The notes below the pieces were generated by a model that did no database searches, was not told the origin of the DNA, and was given only the letters and a program-made list of their open reading frames with translations. This document shows, piece after piece, positions 1 through 8,551 of a stretch of 64,000 nucleotides of DNA (within the stretch, counting starts at the first letter, position 1; the number at the start of each line of letters is the position of its first letter). This stretch comes from Cohnella zeiphila (GTDB lineage: Bacteria; Bacillota; Bacilli; Paenibacillales; Paenibacillaceae). The stretch lies in NCBI RefSeq assembly GCF_014212055.1, contig NZ_JACJVO010000020.1, positions 124,001 to 188,000 on the forward strand, read 5' to 3'. A program made the translations under genes and the position numbers.

Positions 1-830
1 TCGCGATCGGCGGCTATGGATTGAGCATTACGACGGAAGATATCGCCAAGTTCGGACAGCTCTATTTGAACAAGGGACTATGGGGCGAAAGGCGGATTTT
101 GCCGGAAAATTGGATCGAGGAGGCGACCTCGAAGCAGATCGCGAACGGAGACGAAGGGGAGAGCGATTGGGCGCAAGGCTACGGATACCAGTTCTGGAGA
201 TGCCGCCACGGGGTTTACCGCGGCGACGGGGCGTTCGGACAGTTCTGCATCGTGATGCCGCAGCAGGATGCCGTGCTGGCGATCACAAGCGGAACGAATG
301 ACATGCAGGGCGTGCTCAACCGGGTTTGGGAGCATCTTCTTCCCGCCATGCGGCCCGGGGCGGCCGCAGAAGATCCGCAGGCGTATGCCGAGTTGAACGC
401 TCAACTGAAGGGATTGAAGCTGGAGCCTCCCGAGCGGACGCCGTCGTCGCCGAGAGAACGATCATTGCCGGCGGAGACTTATCGATTGGAAGAAAACGAA
501 CGGACTTGGAAAGCGCTCGCGATCCGGTTCGAGAAGGACGAAGCCGTCCTGACGTTCCAAGAGGAAAGCGAAATACACGAGCTGCGATGCGGACGCGAGT
601 CGTGGGCGGAAGGGACATCGAAGCTGCTGGAAGGAACGGATTCCCGTCTCGCGGCTGCCTTTACCTGGGAGAACCCGGACCGGCTGCTGCTCACGCTCCG
701 CTTTATCGAAACCCCGTTCTGCATTACGGCTGCGGTCGACTTCGAAGACGATGAAGTCCGCTTTTCCTACCGGATCAATGTCGGATTCGGAGGCCAAGAA
801 GCGCCCCCGATTCGAGGCCGTCTCCGGTAA
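1..830 (+). CDS. Serine hydrolase (class C beta-lactamase family), 5' truncated by window
   Basis: The reading frame is open from base 3, so the N-terminal half, with the expected SxxK nucleophile, lies outside the window. The visible part begins with residues AIGGYGLSITTEDIAKFGQL, the glycine-rich turn and helix typical of the C-terminal half of beta-lactamase/penicillin-binding-protein-like serine hydrolases, followed by a YGYQFW-containing strand and a G-x-GQ turn (DGAFGQF). After about residue 120 comes an extra C-terminal beta-rich domain of about 150 residues, as in many 'beta-lactamase-related' esterases. Substrate cannot be predicted. The gene ends 200 bp before the glycosyltransferase, with a GC-rich inverted repeat (about 851-870) after it that has no good T-run. 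Confidence 0.85.
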   Translation, partial: AIGGYGLSITTEDIAKFGQLYLNKGLWGERRILPENWIEEATSKQIANGDEGESDWAQGYGYQFWRCRHGVYRGDGAFGQFCIVMPQQDAVLAITSGTNDMQGVLNRVWEHLLPAMRPGAAAEDPQAYAELNAQLKGLKLEPPERTPSSPRERSLPAETYRLEENERTWKALAIRFEKDEAVLTFQEESEIHELRCGRESWAEGTSKLLEGTDSRLAAAFTWENPDRLLLTLRFIETPFCITAAVDFEDDEVRFSYRINVGFGGQEAPPIRGRLR

Positions 831-938
831 GGCCCTGCCCCATCGAAGGAGGGCGGCCGATGCGCCGCCCCCTCTGTCCTTCCCGTTGCCATTTTCCTCT
901 CTATTTCATATCCCATGGAACGACGACGATTGATAAGC

Positions 939-967
939 TTGACATGTTACTAATTGTATCATAAATT
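939..967 (+). promoter_or_regulatory. Sigma-A-type promoter of the glycosyltransferase gene with a dyad in its spacer
   Basis: A consensus -35 TTGACA (939-944) is followed after 17 bp by TAAATT (962-967). The spacer contains GTTAC-TAATT-GTATC (946-960), an inverted repeat of the form GWTAC-N5-GTATC that recurs at 3467-3481 and 3575-3589. Its position between the two hexamers would suit a repressor site. The regulator is not encoded in view. Confidence 0.6.
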
Positions 968-1032
968 AAAATAAATATACGAACGGTATCTGCGGGCGGC
1001 AGGCCCGGGGCTGCCGCGAGGAGGGGCTGCGC

Positions 1033-2259
1033 GTGAAGGTGTTGTTTCTAGCCGGCGTTTCGTCTCCGCAACGCATCGCTTTTTTTAACCGATTGGGAAC
1101 GTTCTGCGAGTTGACGGTATGGTTTCAGTCGCGCGGCGAGCCGAAGCGGGAGGAACGGGGCGAAGAACCCGGCGCTTTATTCCGCTGCCGGTTCCTCTCG
1201 GGCTCCGCCGATGGGCGCGGCAATCGTCTGAATCTCTCGGTGCTGCGGGCGCTGGAGCAGGAGCCTTTCGACGTTTACGTTCTCGGAAGCTGCAGCTCGC
1301 CGACCGAGATGCTGGCCATCCAATGGCTGAAGCTCAGGCGAAAGCGATTCATTCTGAACGCCGAAGGAACGTTCGTCTCCGATGTTAGCCGGGTGCGGCG
1401 CAAGCTCAAGCGCTATTGGGTATCCGGCGCCGACCTGTGGCTGTCGTCGGGCAGGAGCTGTACGCGTTATTTGCAGGAGAACGGTGCCGATCCGGAGAGA
1501 ATTCTGGAATATCCGCTAGCCTTGAACCGGTTCGGGGGACAGGAGCTTGCTCCGCTGACAGAGGAGGAGAGGGGCGCGCTCAGGCGTCGCGAAGGACTGC
1601 AGGGAACGGTCTTTCTGTCGATCGGTCCCTTCCTCCCGCGCAACGGAGTCGACGTTCTACTGGATGCGTTCGGCCGGCTGTCCGCCGCCGGCGCCAGCCT
1701 GCTCTTGATCGGGGACGGCCCCGAGCGGGAAAAGTACGAGCGCACCGTTCGGGACCGCGGAATCCGGCACGTCGTGATCAAAACTTACCTGCCGAAGCGG
1801 GAACTGCTTCGCTATTGGAAAGTCGCGGACGTCTTCGCGCTGCCGGCGCGCGAAGAAACATGGGGATCCGCGCTGAACGAGGCGATCGGCTTCGGGCTGC
1901 CGATCGTGTCGACGACGAAGGCCGGAGCGGCGCTCGATCTGGTCCGGGACGGGACGAACGGGTTCCTGGTGCCTCCGGACAATGCGGCGATGCTCGCCGA
2001 GCGGCTCGGCAAGCTGGCGGGCGATCCGGAGCTTCGCGGCCGCTTCGGCGCGGAGAGCCGCAAGCTATCGGAGCAATACAGCATAGAGAGAATGGTCGAG
2101 GAGCATGTCCGGGCGCTGGAACAGTTCGTCCGGGATGCCGAGAGGAAGCCGGAGTCCATCTCCGCGCCGCTTGGTTTAGACGGACCGAGCGCCATACCGA
2201 AGGCCGAGCCGGGGCAGGAGCTTGAGCAGGCGGGCATGCGCCGCACCGAAGGGGTCTAA
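1033..2259 (+). CDS. Glycosyltransferase family 4 (GT-B fold)
   Basis: A 408-residue protein starting with GTG (MKVLFLAGVSSPQR) behind a GAGGAGG-like site. The N-terminal Rossmann-like half is followed by a typical GT4 C-terminal domain: LLIGDGPERE (nucleotide-sugar binding strand and loop) and, near residues 274-284, EETWGSALNEA, matching the family E-x7-E motif. GT4 enzymes transfer an activated sugar with retention of anomeric configuration; substrate cannot be told from sequence. Its stop is 5 bp before the next gene, a GNAT-like transferase, and galE lies downstream, so the group looks like part of an exopolysaccharide or wall-glycan pathway. The tail after about residue 370 is low complexity. 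Confidence 0.88.
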   Translation: MKVLFLAGVSSPQRIAFFNRLGTFCELTVWFQSRGEPKREERGEEPGALFRCRFLSGSADGRGNRLNLSVLRALEQEPFDVYVLGSCSSPTEMLAIQWLKLRRKRFILNAEGTFVSDVSRVRRKLKRYWVSGADLWLSSGRSCTRYLQENGADPERILEYPLALNRFGGQELAPLTEEERGALRRREGLQGTVFLSIGPFLPRNGVDVLLDAFGRLSAAGASLLLIGDGPEREKYERTVRDRGIRHVVIKTYLPKRELLRYWKVADVFALPAREETWGSALNEAIGFGLPIVSTTKAGAALDLVRDGTNGFLVPPDNAAMLAERLGKLAGDPELRGRFGAESRKLSEQYSIERMVEEHVRALEQFVRDAERKPESISAPLGLDGPSAIPKAEPGQELEQAGMRRTEGV

Positions 2260-2264
2260 AGTCG

Positions 2265-3437
2265 ATGCGGGCGGAAGTGATCGCTTGTCTGGAACGGTTG
2301 GAGAGTCTGTCGGAAAGCTGGGCGGAGCTCGTCGCCGAGATGGATCGTCCGGATTTGTACGATACCTGGGAATGGGTGATCAGCTGTCTGACCCGCTTCC
2401 ATGGGAAAGCCGCGGAGCCGTTCGTCATCGCCGTATTCGACGGCGATCGGTGCGTGGGCATCGCGCCGCTGCATCGGGTGAACGAACGGCATGGAGGGAT
2501 GATCGTCCGAACGCTTCAATGGATTACATACGGGCTCGCTATGTACGGCGGCTTCTGCCTGCACGGCGGCCGCAATGAGGCCGAAGTGCTGGGGAAGATG
2601 GCGGACGCCCTCGTCGCTTGCCGCGACGAATGGGATCTGCTCAAGCTGGCGAACGTCAATTCAAGCCGCAACGCCACCTTTCTCGTCCGGAAGCTGCTGG
2701 CGGACCGCTTCAGTCTCTACGCCGAGGAAGCCGATTACGTTCCGTATCTGAATCTGGTGAAGGACTACCCCGGCAAAATCAACGGCAAGGAGCGCAAAGA
2801 CATCGAGCGGCGGGAGCGGAACTTGCTGCGGGAGCGCCGCGTGCGGATCGAGCTCGACCGGCCGTTCTCCGCCGACGTATGGGAACGCGCGCTTGAGCTT
2901 CATCTCGCCAAGTGGCCCGACAGTCTGCTGCACGATCCCCGCTATCGCGGCTTCTGCCGGCAGCTTTACGAAGATTTAAGCGATCGCGGCCAGCTCGGCA
3001 TGTCCTACTTGGAGATCGACGGAAGGATCGAAGCCGTCAACGTCTGCCATTTCATGAATCGCAAAGTGTACGGCAAGCTGACGGCCTATTCGCCCGAGTA
3101 TGCCCGTTACGGCTTGGGCCTGATTCTGCTTAACCGCCTGCTGTGTCATTATCGCGACAAGGGCATGGAGGAGTTCGACTTCGAGGGCGGGACGCAGCCG
3201 TTCAAGTTCTATTGGACGGATACGGTGCGCAAGAACTTCAATTACTATGTCTGCAACAACAATGCGAAAAGAACGTTTCTTCGTCTCTGGTGCGCGCTGG
3301 TCTTGAAACGCAGCCTGGCGATTCGCGCCCGAAAACTCGCTTGGAGAAGTCGTCTGAGGGCGCTAAGGACCCGCCGGGTCCCGATCGTTTCGCCGAAGGT
3401 CGCCCGCGTTCCGGCTAAACCGCTTCGGGACGGTTGA
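2265..3437 (+). CDS. GNAT-fold acetyltransferase (Acetyltransf_6/CelD-BcsL-like)
   Basis: A 390-residue protein whose ATG lies 5 bp after the glycosyltransferase stop, implying co-transcription. The pattern is that of the double-GNAT family found in polysaccharide and cellulose clusters: an N-terminal DTWEWVISCLTRF segment, a central KERKDIERRERNLL helix, and a C-terminal half with the G-L-G-L-I-L-LNRLL acyl-CoA helix followed by DFEGGTQPFKFYWTD. The DFxxG..P.K.YW signature is characteristic of this family, which includes FemAB-like and CelD-like proteins. It probably acylates a glycan or lipid intermediate. No signal peptide, so cytoplasmic. The basic C-terminal 50 residues look poorly structured. 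Confidence 0.8.
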   Translation: MRAEVIACLERLESLSESWAELVAEMDRPDLYDTWEWVISCLTRFHGKAAEPFVIAVFDGDRCVGIAPLHRVNERHGGMIVRTLQWITYGLAMYGGFCLHGGRNEAEVLGKMADALVACRDEWDLLKLANVNSSRNATFLVRKLLADRFSLYAEEADYVPYLNLVKDYPGKINGKERKDIERRERNLLRERRVRIELDRPFSADVWERALELHLAKWPDSLLHDPRYRGFCRQLYEDLSDRGQLGMSYLEIDGRIEAVNVCHFMNRKVYGKLTAYSPEYARYGLGLILLNRLLCHYRDKGMEEFDFEGGTQPFKFYWTDTVRKNFNYYVCNNNAKRTFLRLWCALVLKRSLAIRARKLAWRSRLRALRTRRVPIVSPKVARVPAKPLRDG

Positions 3438-3566
3438 AGCAGTCCCGGCTCTATGAAGAAAATATTGTTACCAATTGTATCAAAGCGCAAATTATTGTGC
3501 AGATACAAATCGTGACGCCGCTAAAAACCCTCACCGGAAAAGCTCCATTTTGTTGAAAACTCCAGC

Positions 3567-3596
3567 TTGACACGGATACGATATGTATCATATAGT
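3567..3596 (+). promoter_or_regulatory. Promoter of galE with perfect dyad in spacer
   Basis: Consensus TTGACA (3567-3572) and TATAGT (3591-3596) with an 18-bp spacer that contains the perfect inverted repeat GATAC-GATAT-GTATC (3575-3589). The same GWTAC-N5-GTATC pattern lies at 3467-3481 upstream and in the spacer of the promoter at 939-967, suggesting common control of galE and the glycosyltransferase operon. Confidence 0.65.
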
Positions 3597-3691
3597 GGAA
3601 GAGTCATAGATACGTTCAGTCGCAAGATGCGGAGATCGTCAGCGGCCGTCGAACGCGATCGAACCTTCCACTAGGAACTGGAGGAATATTC

Positions 3692-4738
3692 ATGAGAATT
3701 CTGGTGACGGGCGGAGCCGGCTATATCGGCAGCCATACCTGCCTGCAACTGCTGAAAGCCGGCCATGAAATCATCGTGTTCGACAACTTGCTGAACGGCA
3801 AGGAAGAAGCGCTGCTGCGCGTTCGCGACCTGGCCGGCTGTTCGTTCCCGTTCTATGCCGACGACTTGAGGGACCGCGAGGCGGTGGAGCGGGTGTTCCG
3901 CGAGCACGACATCGAAGCGGTCATTCATTTTGCCGGCTCCAAAGCGGTAGGCGAGTCCGTTCGTCTTCCGCTGGACTACTATTTCAACAACGTTTACGGC
4001 ACGCTCGTGCTGTGCGATACGATGAAGCGGGCCGGCGTTCAGAAGATGGTGTTCAGTTCCTCCGCCACCGTCTACGGAATGCCGAGCCGCTGTCCGATCG
4101 ACGAGACCTTTCCGCTGACGGCGCTGAATCCTTACGGGCGGTCGAAGCTCATGATCGAGGACATTCTTCGCGATTTAAGCCAATCGGATCCGAAATGGAG
4201 CATCGCCCTGCTCCGTTATTTCAACCCGATCGGCGCGCATCGGAGCGGCTTGATCGGCGAGGACCCGAGCGGTCCGCCGAATAATCTGCTGCCTTGCGTA
4301 ACCCAAGTGGCCGTCGGCAAGCTTCCTTGCCTGGCGGTATACGGCAACGATTATCCGACGCCGGACGGGACGGCCATTCGCGATTACCTTCACGTGGAAG
4401 ACCTGGCGGCCGGTCACTTGAAGGCGGTGGCCAAACTGTCGTCGCTGTACGGGGTCGAAGCCTATAACCTCGGCACGGGCAGAGGCTGGAGCGTGCTCGA
4501 AGTCGTTCGAGCGTTCGAGAAGGCGACGGGACGCCGCGTACCTTACGAGATCCGGGACAGAAGGCCGGGAGACGCCCCGATCGTTTTCGCCGACCCCGGC
4601 AAAGCCGAGCGCGAATTGGGGTGGACCGCAACGCGCGGACTCGAGGAGATGTGCCAGGATGCCTGGAGATGGCAGTCCCGCAATCCGAACGGATACGAGG
4701 TAGCTGTAACCGCGGGAGCGGAACGCCTGTCATCGTAG
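3692..4738 (+). CDS. galE: UDP-glucose 4-epimerase
   Basis: A 348-residue extended SDR. The NAD-binding TGGAGYIG motif sits at residues 6-13, FSSSATVYG gives the catalytic Ser/Thr region and YGRSK (about residue 148) the catalytic Tyr-Lys. The substrate loop reads RYFNPIGAHRSGLIGEDP, as in classical GalE. The enzyme interconverts UDP-glucose and UDP-galactose, feeding galactosyl units to envelope or exopolysaccharide synthesis. A GGAGG site precedes the ATG. It has its own promoter (3567-3596) but sits next to the glycosyltransferase/GNAT pair, and the shared operator-like dyad supports a common role. Confidence 0.96.
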   Translation: MRILVTGGAGYIGSHTCLQLLKAGHEIIVFDNLLNGKEEALLRVRDLAGCSFPFYADDLRDREAVERVFREHDIEAVIHFAGSKAVGESVRLPLDYYFNNVYGTLVLCDTMKRAGVQKMVFSSSATVYGMPSRCPIDETFPLTALNPYGRSKLMIEDILRDLSQSDPKWSIALLRYFNPIGAHRSGLIGEDPSGPPNNLLPCVTQVAVGKLPCLAVYGNDYPTPDGTAIRDYLHVEDLAAGHLKAVAKLSSLYGVEAYNLGTGRGWSVLEVVRAFEKATGRRVPYEIRDRRPGDAPIVFADPGKAERELGWTATRGLEEMCQDAWRWQSRNPNGYEVAVTAGAERLSS

Positions 4739-4816
4739 GGAACCGGATGCGGCTTGCCCGCAACGAGCGCGGAAGAGTGCGACCGCTTGCCTCCGGCCCC
4801 AGAAGGAGGGGAAAAA

Positions 4817-4978
4817 GTGGACGACGATACGAACCGAATGTTCTTCTGCGTCAAGTGCGCCAAGCTGCTGCCCGTCGATCGGGCGCAGATGTTGTTCCGG
4901 ACGGGGTTCTACCGGATCGAATTCCCGCTCGGTCTCTGCGACGGCTGCCTGAAAGAACGGACCTTCCGTTTGCCTTGA
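4817..4978 (+). CDS. Small two-CxxC protein, hypothetical
   Basis: A 53-residue protein with GTG start chosen because AAGGAGGGG (4803-4811) lies just upstream; a longer in-frame ATG at 4754 has no such site. It has two CxxC pairs (CVKC at residues 11-14, CDGC at 41-44) separated by about 26 residues, the spacing of a small zinc ribbon or treble clef. No function recognised. It follows galE by 78 bp on the same strand. Confidence 0.6.
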   Translation: MDDDTNRMFFCVKCAKLLPVDRAQMLFRTGFYRIEFPLGLCDGCLKERTFRLP

Positions 4979-5190
4979 TTCGATCGGTTTATGCCCGGAT
5001 GGGCTCCGTTATTGCCGCCGCGAAACGCGCGGGCGAGAGCGGGGCCTTTTGTTTGCCCGCAGGCGCGTAACGGAGGAGCGGGGCCGCATCGGGAAAGCGT
5101 TTAAGGTTAAATTTCGTTAAAAAGGGCGACTTTCGACTTAGGCTTGTTATAATGGTACAGACGTCCAATCTTGTAAGCGGAGGGAAGTTC

Positions 5191-6114
5191 ATGTCTCAAA
5201 CACCTGTCGCGCGTCTGCAGGATGTGACCAAGCGCATCGGCGGCCGCACGATCATCGATCGGGTATCGCTCGAAGTGTACCCGGGAGAAGTGTTCGGTTT
5301 TCTCGGACCGAACGGTTCGGGCAAGACGACGACCATCCGGATGATGGTCGGATTGATGGCGATGACATCGGGGGATATTTCCATCGGGGGGCACAGCGTC
5401 AAGCGAGAGTACCCGAAGGCGGCGTCGCAAGTCGGCGCGATCGTGGAAAATCCGGAAATGTACAAATATTTGACCGGCTATCAGAATCTCGTGCACTTCG
5501 CCCGGATGAATCCGTCCATTACCCGGCAGCGCATCGACGAAGTGGTCAAGCTGGTCGGCCTGTCCGGCCGCATTCATGACAAGGTAAGAAAATATTCGCT
5601 CGGCATGCGGCAGCGGCTCGGCGTCGCGCAGGCGATCATGCACCGCCCGAAGCTGCTCATTCTCGACGAGCCCACGAACGGTCTCGATCCGGCGGGCATC
5701 CGGGAACTGCGGGACTATCTGCGCCAGCTCGCGCAGGAGGAAGGGACATCGGTATTCGTCTCCAGCCACCTGCTGTCCGAGATGGAGCTGATGTGCGACC
5801 GGGTCGCCATTCTGCAGAAAGGCCAGCTGATCGACATCCGCTCCATTCGCGGGGAAACGGGGACGGCAGCGAAGGAAGCGGGGGAAGCGCTGTTCGAGGT
5901 GGATCATCCGGACGCCGCGCTCGGCATTCTGCAAGGCCAAGGCAGCGCCCGCATCGTGGACGGCCTGCTTCAATTGACGGCGGACCGGGACCTGATCGCC
6001 GAGACGAACAAGCGGCTCGTCGAAGCCGGCATCCGGGTATACGGCATCCGGGCCAAGACGAAGTCGCTGGAAGATCAGTTCCTTGAAGTGACGGGAGGTG
6101 AGACGGTTGGTTGA
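5191..6114 (+). CDS. ABC transporter ATP-binding protein
   Basis: A 307-residue ATPase. The ATG at 5191 is preferred over an in-frame start at 5152 because GCGGAGGG lies just upstream of it and the domain begins there. Motifs: Walker A GPNGSGKTTT, signature YSLGMRQRLG, Walker B LLILDEPTNGLDP and the SSH switch. The class is the ABC-2 type (drug, bacitracin or lantibiotic-like efflux/immunity; CcmA/NatA-like) with a C-terminal extension of about 90 residues. The next gene encodes the permease, whose start overlaps the end of this one, so the two form a complex. An extended -10 (TGTTATAAT, near 5145-5153) probably drives the operon. Confidence 0.93.
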   Translation: MSQTPVARLQDVTKRIGGRTIIDRVSLEVYPGEVFGFLGPNGSGKTTTIRMMVGLMAMTSGDISIGGHSVKREYPKAASQVGAIVENPEMYKYLTGYQNLVHFARMNPSITRQRIDEVVKLVGLSGRIHDKVRKYSLGMRQRLGVAQAIMHRPKLLILDEPTNGLDPAGIRELRDYLRQLAQEEGTSVFVSSHLLSEMELMCDRVAILQKGQLIDIRSIRGETGTAAKEAGEALFEVDHPDAALGILQGQGSARIVDGLLQLTADRDLIAETNKRLVEAGIRVYGIRAKTKSLEDQFLEVTGGETVG

Positions 6115-6916
6115 TTTCTGGAAGCTGGTACAGAACGAGAATATGAAAATATATCTCCGTCTTCGCACCTGGATCATGTTGGGGATCGTCGTGCTCGTTC
6201 CGATTCTGGTCACGGTGATTTACGTGCTCGTATCGACGTCCGACAGCGCGAACGGTTGGGATATGATGAAGCTGCAGTCGTCCATCCTGTTCTCGCTGAT
6301 CACCATCTTCACGGTCGTGGTGGCATCGGAATCCGTAGCCGGGGAATTCTCGACCGGGACGATCAAGCTGCTGCTCATCCGGCCTTGGAGCCGGGCGACG
6401 ATTCTGCTGTCCAAGTATATTTCGCTGCTGCTGTTCTCGATCTTGTTCTCGGCCGTCTGCTTCCTGTTTACGTGGGGCATCAACGCGGCGCTGCTGGGAG
6501 CCGGATCCGACGCCAGCTCGGTCATCCCGGCCACTTCGGGATACGCCGGCCATTCGCCGTGGGCGTACATGAGCATGTATTATCTGTACCAATGGATTCA
6601 GCTCGTGCTCGTCGTCACGTTCTCGTTCATGATCTCCTCCGCGTTCCGGAGCGGCGGCCTGTCCATCGGGCTTTCGATCTTCCTGTTGTTCGCGGGAAAC
6701 ACGGTGACGGGGATCTTGTCCGCCACAACCCATAAACCCTGGATCAAGTACATTCTGTTCTCGAACACGGACCTGGCATCCTATCTGGACGGAGGCAGTC
6801 CGCTGCCTAATTTCCATATGACGCTCGGCTTCTCGCTGGCCGTTCTGGCCGTGTATTTCATCATCTTCAATGCGATCTCGTGGTCCGTGTTCATGAAGCG
6901 GGACGTCGCGGCGTAG
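6107..6916 (+). CDS. ABC-2 type transporter permease
   Basis: A membrane protein of about 269 residues with six predicted hydrophobic segments (for example IMLGIVVLVPILVTVIYVLV, SLLLFSILFSAVCFL, LVLVVTFSFMISSAF). The sequence SESVAGEFSTGTIKLLLIRPW is typical of ABC-2 permeases of the NatB/BcrB kind. TTG at 6107 fits the GGGAGGTG site (6093-6100) with better spacing than GTG at 6098. It overlaps the ATPase gene by a few bases, indicating translational coupling. A strong terminator follows at 6955-6988. The substrate is not evident. Confidence 0.9.
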   Translation: MVDFWKLVQNENMKIYLRLRTWIMLGIVVLVPILVTVIYVLVSTSDSANGWDMMKLQSSILFSLITIFTVVVASESVAGEFSTGTIKLLLIRPWSRATILLSKYISLLLFSILFSAVCFLFTWGINAALLGAGSDASSVIPATSGYAGHSPWAYMSMYYLYQWIQLVLVVTFSFMISSAFRSGGLSIGLSIFLLFAGNTVTGILSATTHKPWIKYILFSNTDLASYLDGGSPLPNFHMTLGFSLAVLAVYFIIFNAISWSVFMKRDVAA

Positions 6917-6954
6917 CCCCGCCGAAACGTCTCGTCACGACAACATCGAAATGG

Positions 6955-6988
6955 CGCCTTCCGGCCTTTCTGGCGGAAGGCGTTTTTT
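6955..6988 (+). terminator. Intrinsic terminator of the ABC transporter operon
   Basis: Stem CGCCTTCC (6955-6962) pairs with GGAAGGCG (6975-6982), followed by six T. Confidence 0.85.
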
Positions 6989-7109
6989 GGTCCCGGGTCC
7001 CGCATCGCTTATTTTGCATTCGCTTCGGAGAAGAACGTATGAGGCCGCGCGGGGCCGAACAAGCTAGGGAAATGGCGTTTCAGCAGTCGAACCGAGTGGA
7101 GGTGCGCGA

Positions 7110-8537
7110 ATGGGATGGCTTGCGGCCATTTTGCTGATTTTCATCTTCCAGGCGGCCACCATCCTGATGCTGGAGCACCGCCGCCCGGCCCATGCGGTCG
7201 CCTGGCTGTTCATCTTGTTCCTTGTGCCGGTCGTCGGCTTCGCGCTTTATTACTTTCTGGCCCATGAGTACCGGAGAAGACGCAGCGCGCGCCGGCGAGG
7301 GGCGGACGAACGGATGCGGGCGGAGCTGCTGGCGAGGAGCCGCACGATCGAAGGGCCGGACGATATGGCCAATGCCGCGTTTCCGGGGGAGGAGCGGCTC
7401 TTCAGGCTACTTCGCAAATCGGGCGCCGCCCCGATTACGGGCTGCAACCGGTCGCGGGTGCTGACGAACGCGGCCGAGGCCTACGAAGCGATGCTGGAAG
7501 CGATACGCGGGGCCGCCCGGCACATCCATTTCGCTTCTTATATTATTAGGGACGACGAGACGGGCCGCGCGTTCCGGGAGGAACTGATCGCCAAAGCCCG
7601 TCAAGGCGTGCGCATACGGCTGCTTTATGACGGCGTCGGCAGCTACAAGCTGGGCAGTACGTACCTTCGGCCGCTGCGGGAGGCGGGCGTGAGCTGCGCC
7701 TGTTTTTTCCCGCTGCGCCCCTCCTTCATGGGCCGAAGGTTCAACTACCGCAATCATCGGAAAATATTGGTGGTGGACGGAACGAAAGGGTTCGTCGGGG
7801 GAATCAACGTCGGGGACGAATATCTCGGCAAGCATCCGAAGCTCGGCTTCTGGCGGGATACGCATCTGCTGGTGGAGGGGGATGCCGTCTACGGCTTGCA
7901 GGAGGTATTCCTGAAGGACTGGGAGCTGGCGACGGGCGGCGACCGGCCGGACGAGCCCGGGCTGCTGCCCGCGCACGAATGCGCCGGCGAAGAGCGAATC
8001 CAGATCGTCGCCGGCGGCCCGGACCGGAAGGCGGACGCCATCCACGAGACGCTCTTCGCCGCGTTCTCCGCCGCGAAGGAGCGAATCTGGCTGGCGACGC
8101 CGTACTTCATTCCGAGCCCTGCCTTGGCGATGGCGCTCAAGACGGCGGCGCTCGGCGGGCTGGACGTGCGCCTGATCATTCCGCTCGTGCCGGACACCCG
8201 CGTCGTCCTGGCCGCCACGCTCTCTTACATCGAGGAAATGATGGAGGCCGGGGTGCGGGTCTGGCGGTACGAGCGGGGCTTCATCCACGCGAAGGTGGCG
8301 ATCGTCGACCGAATGCTCGCTTCGGTGGGAACGGCCAACCTCGACTTGCGCAGCTTCTTCAGCAACTTCGAGACGAACGCGTACTTGTTCCATCCGAGCG
8401 CCATCGACCGCCTGGAGCGGGACTTCCTGCAGGATCTGGCGGACAGCCGCGAGTTGAATCCGACATCCTTCCGCGCCCGAGGCCGGGCGAGCAGGTTTCA
8501 GGAGGCGCTGGCCCGGATGCTCGCGCCTCTTCTGTAG
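7110..8537 (+). CDS. cls: Cardiolipin synthase
   Basis: A 475-residue phospholipase-D-superfamily enzyme. Two N-terminal membrane segments (about residues 2-20 and 31-50) precede two HKD motifs: HRKILVVDG with His216 and HAKVAIVDR with His393, each followed by the usual GG-N or GTAN-D-RS block. It condenses two phosphatidylglycerol molecules to cardiolipin and glycerol at the inner face of the membrane. Length is close to the usual 480-510. It is preceded by GGAGGTGCG and stands alone; the neighbouring ligD-like gene converges on it with 14 bp between the stop codons. Confidence 0.94.
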   Translation: MGWLAAILLIFIFQAATILMLEHRRPAHAVAWLFILFLVPVVGFALYYFLAHEYRRRRSARRRGADERMRAELLARSRTIEGPDDMANAAFPGEERLFRLLRKSGAAPITGCNRSRVLTNAAEAYEAMLEAIRGAARHIHFASYIIRDDETGRAFREELIAKARQGVRIRLLYDGVGSYKLGSTYLRPLREAGVSCACFFPLRPSFMGRRFNYRNHRKILVVDGTKGFVGGINVGDEYLGKHPKLGFWRDTHLLVEGDAVYGLQEVFLKDWELATGGDRPDEPGLLPAHECAGEERIQIVAGGPDRKADAIHETLFAAFSAAKERIWLATPYFIPSPALAMALKTAALGGLDVRLIIPLVPDTRVVLAATLSYIEEMMEAGVRVWRYERGFIHAKVAIVDRMLASVGTANLDLRSFFSNFETNAYLFHPSAIDRLERDFLQDLADSRELNPTSFRARGRASRFQEALARMLAPLL

Positions 8538-8551
8538 AGCCTGCCTTCCGG

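Noticed and set aside
851..875. GGGCGGC/GCCGCCC stem after the serine hydrolase
   Set aside because: No T-run follows in either direction, so it cannot be called a terminator.
4980..5150. GC-rich inverted repeat near 4995-5055 considered as a terminator after the small CxxC gene
   Set aside because: The arms pair poorly and the T-run is only TTTT; not strong enough to list as a feature.
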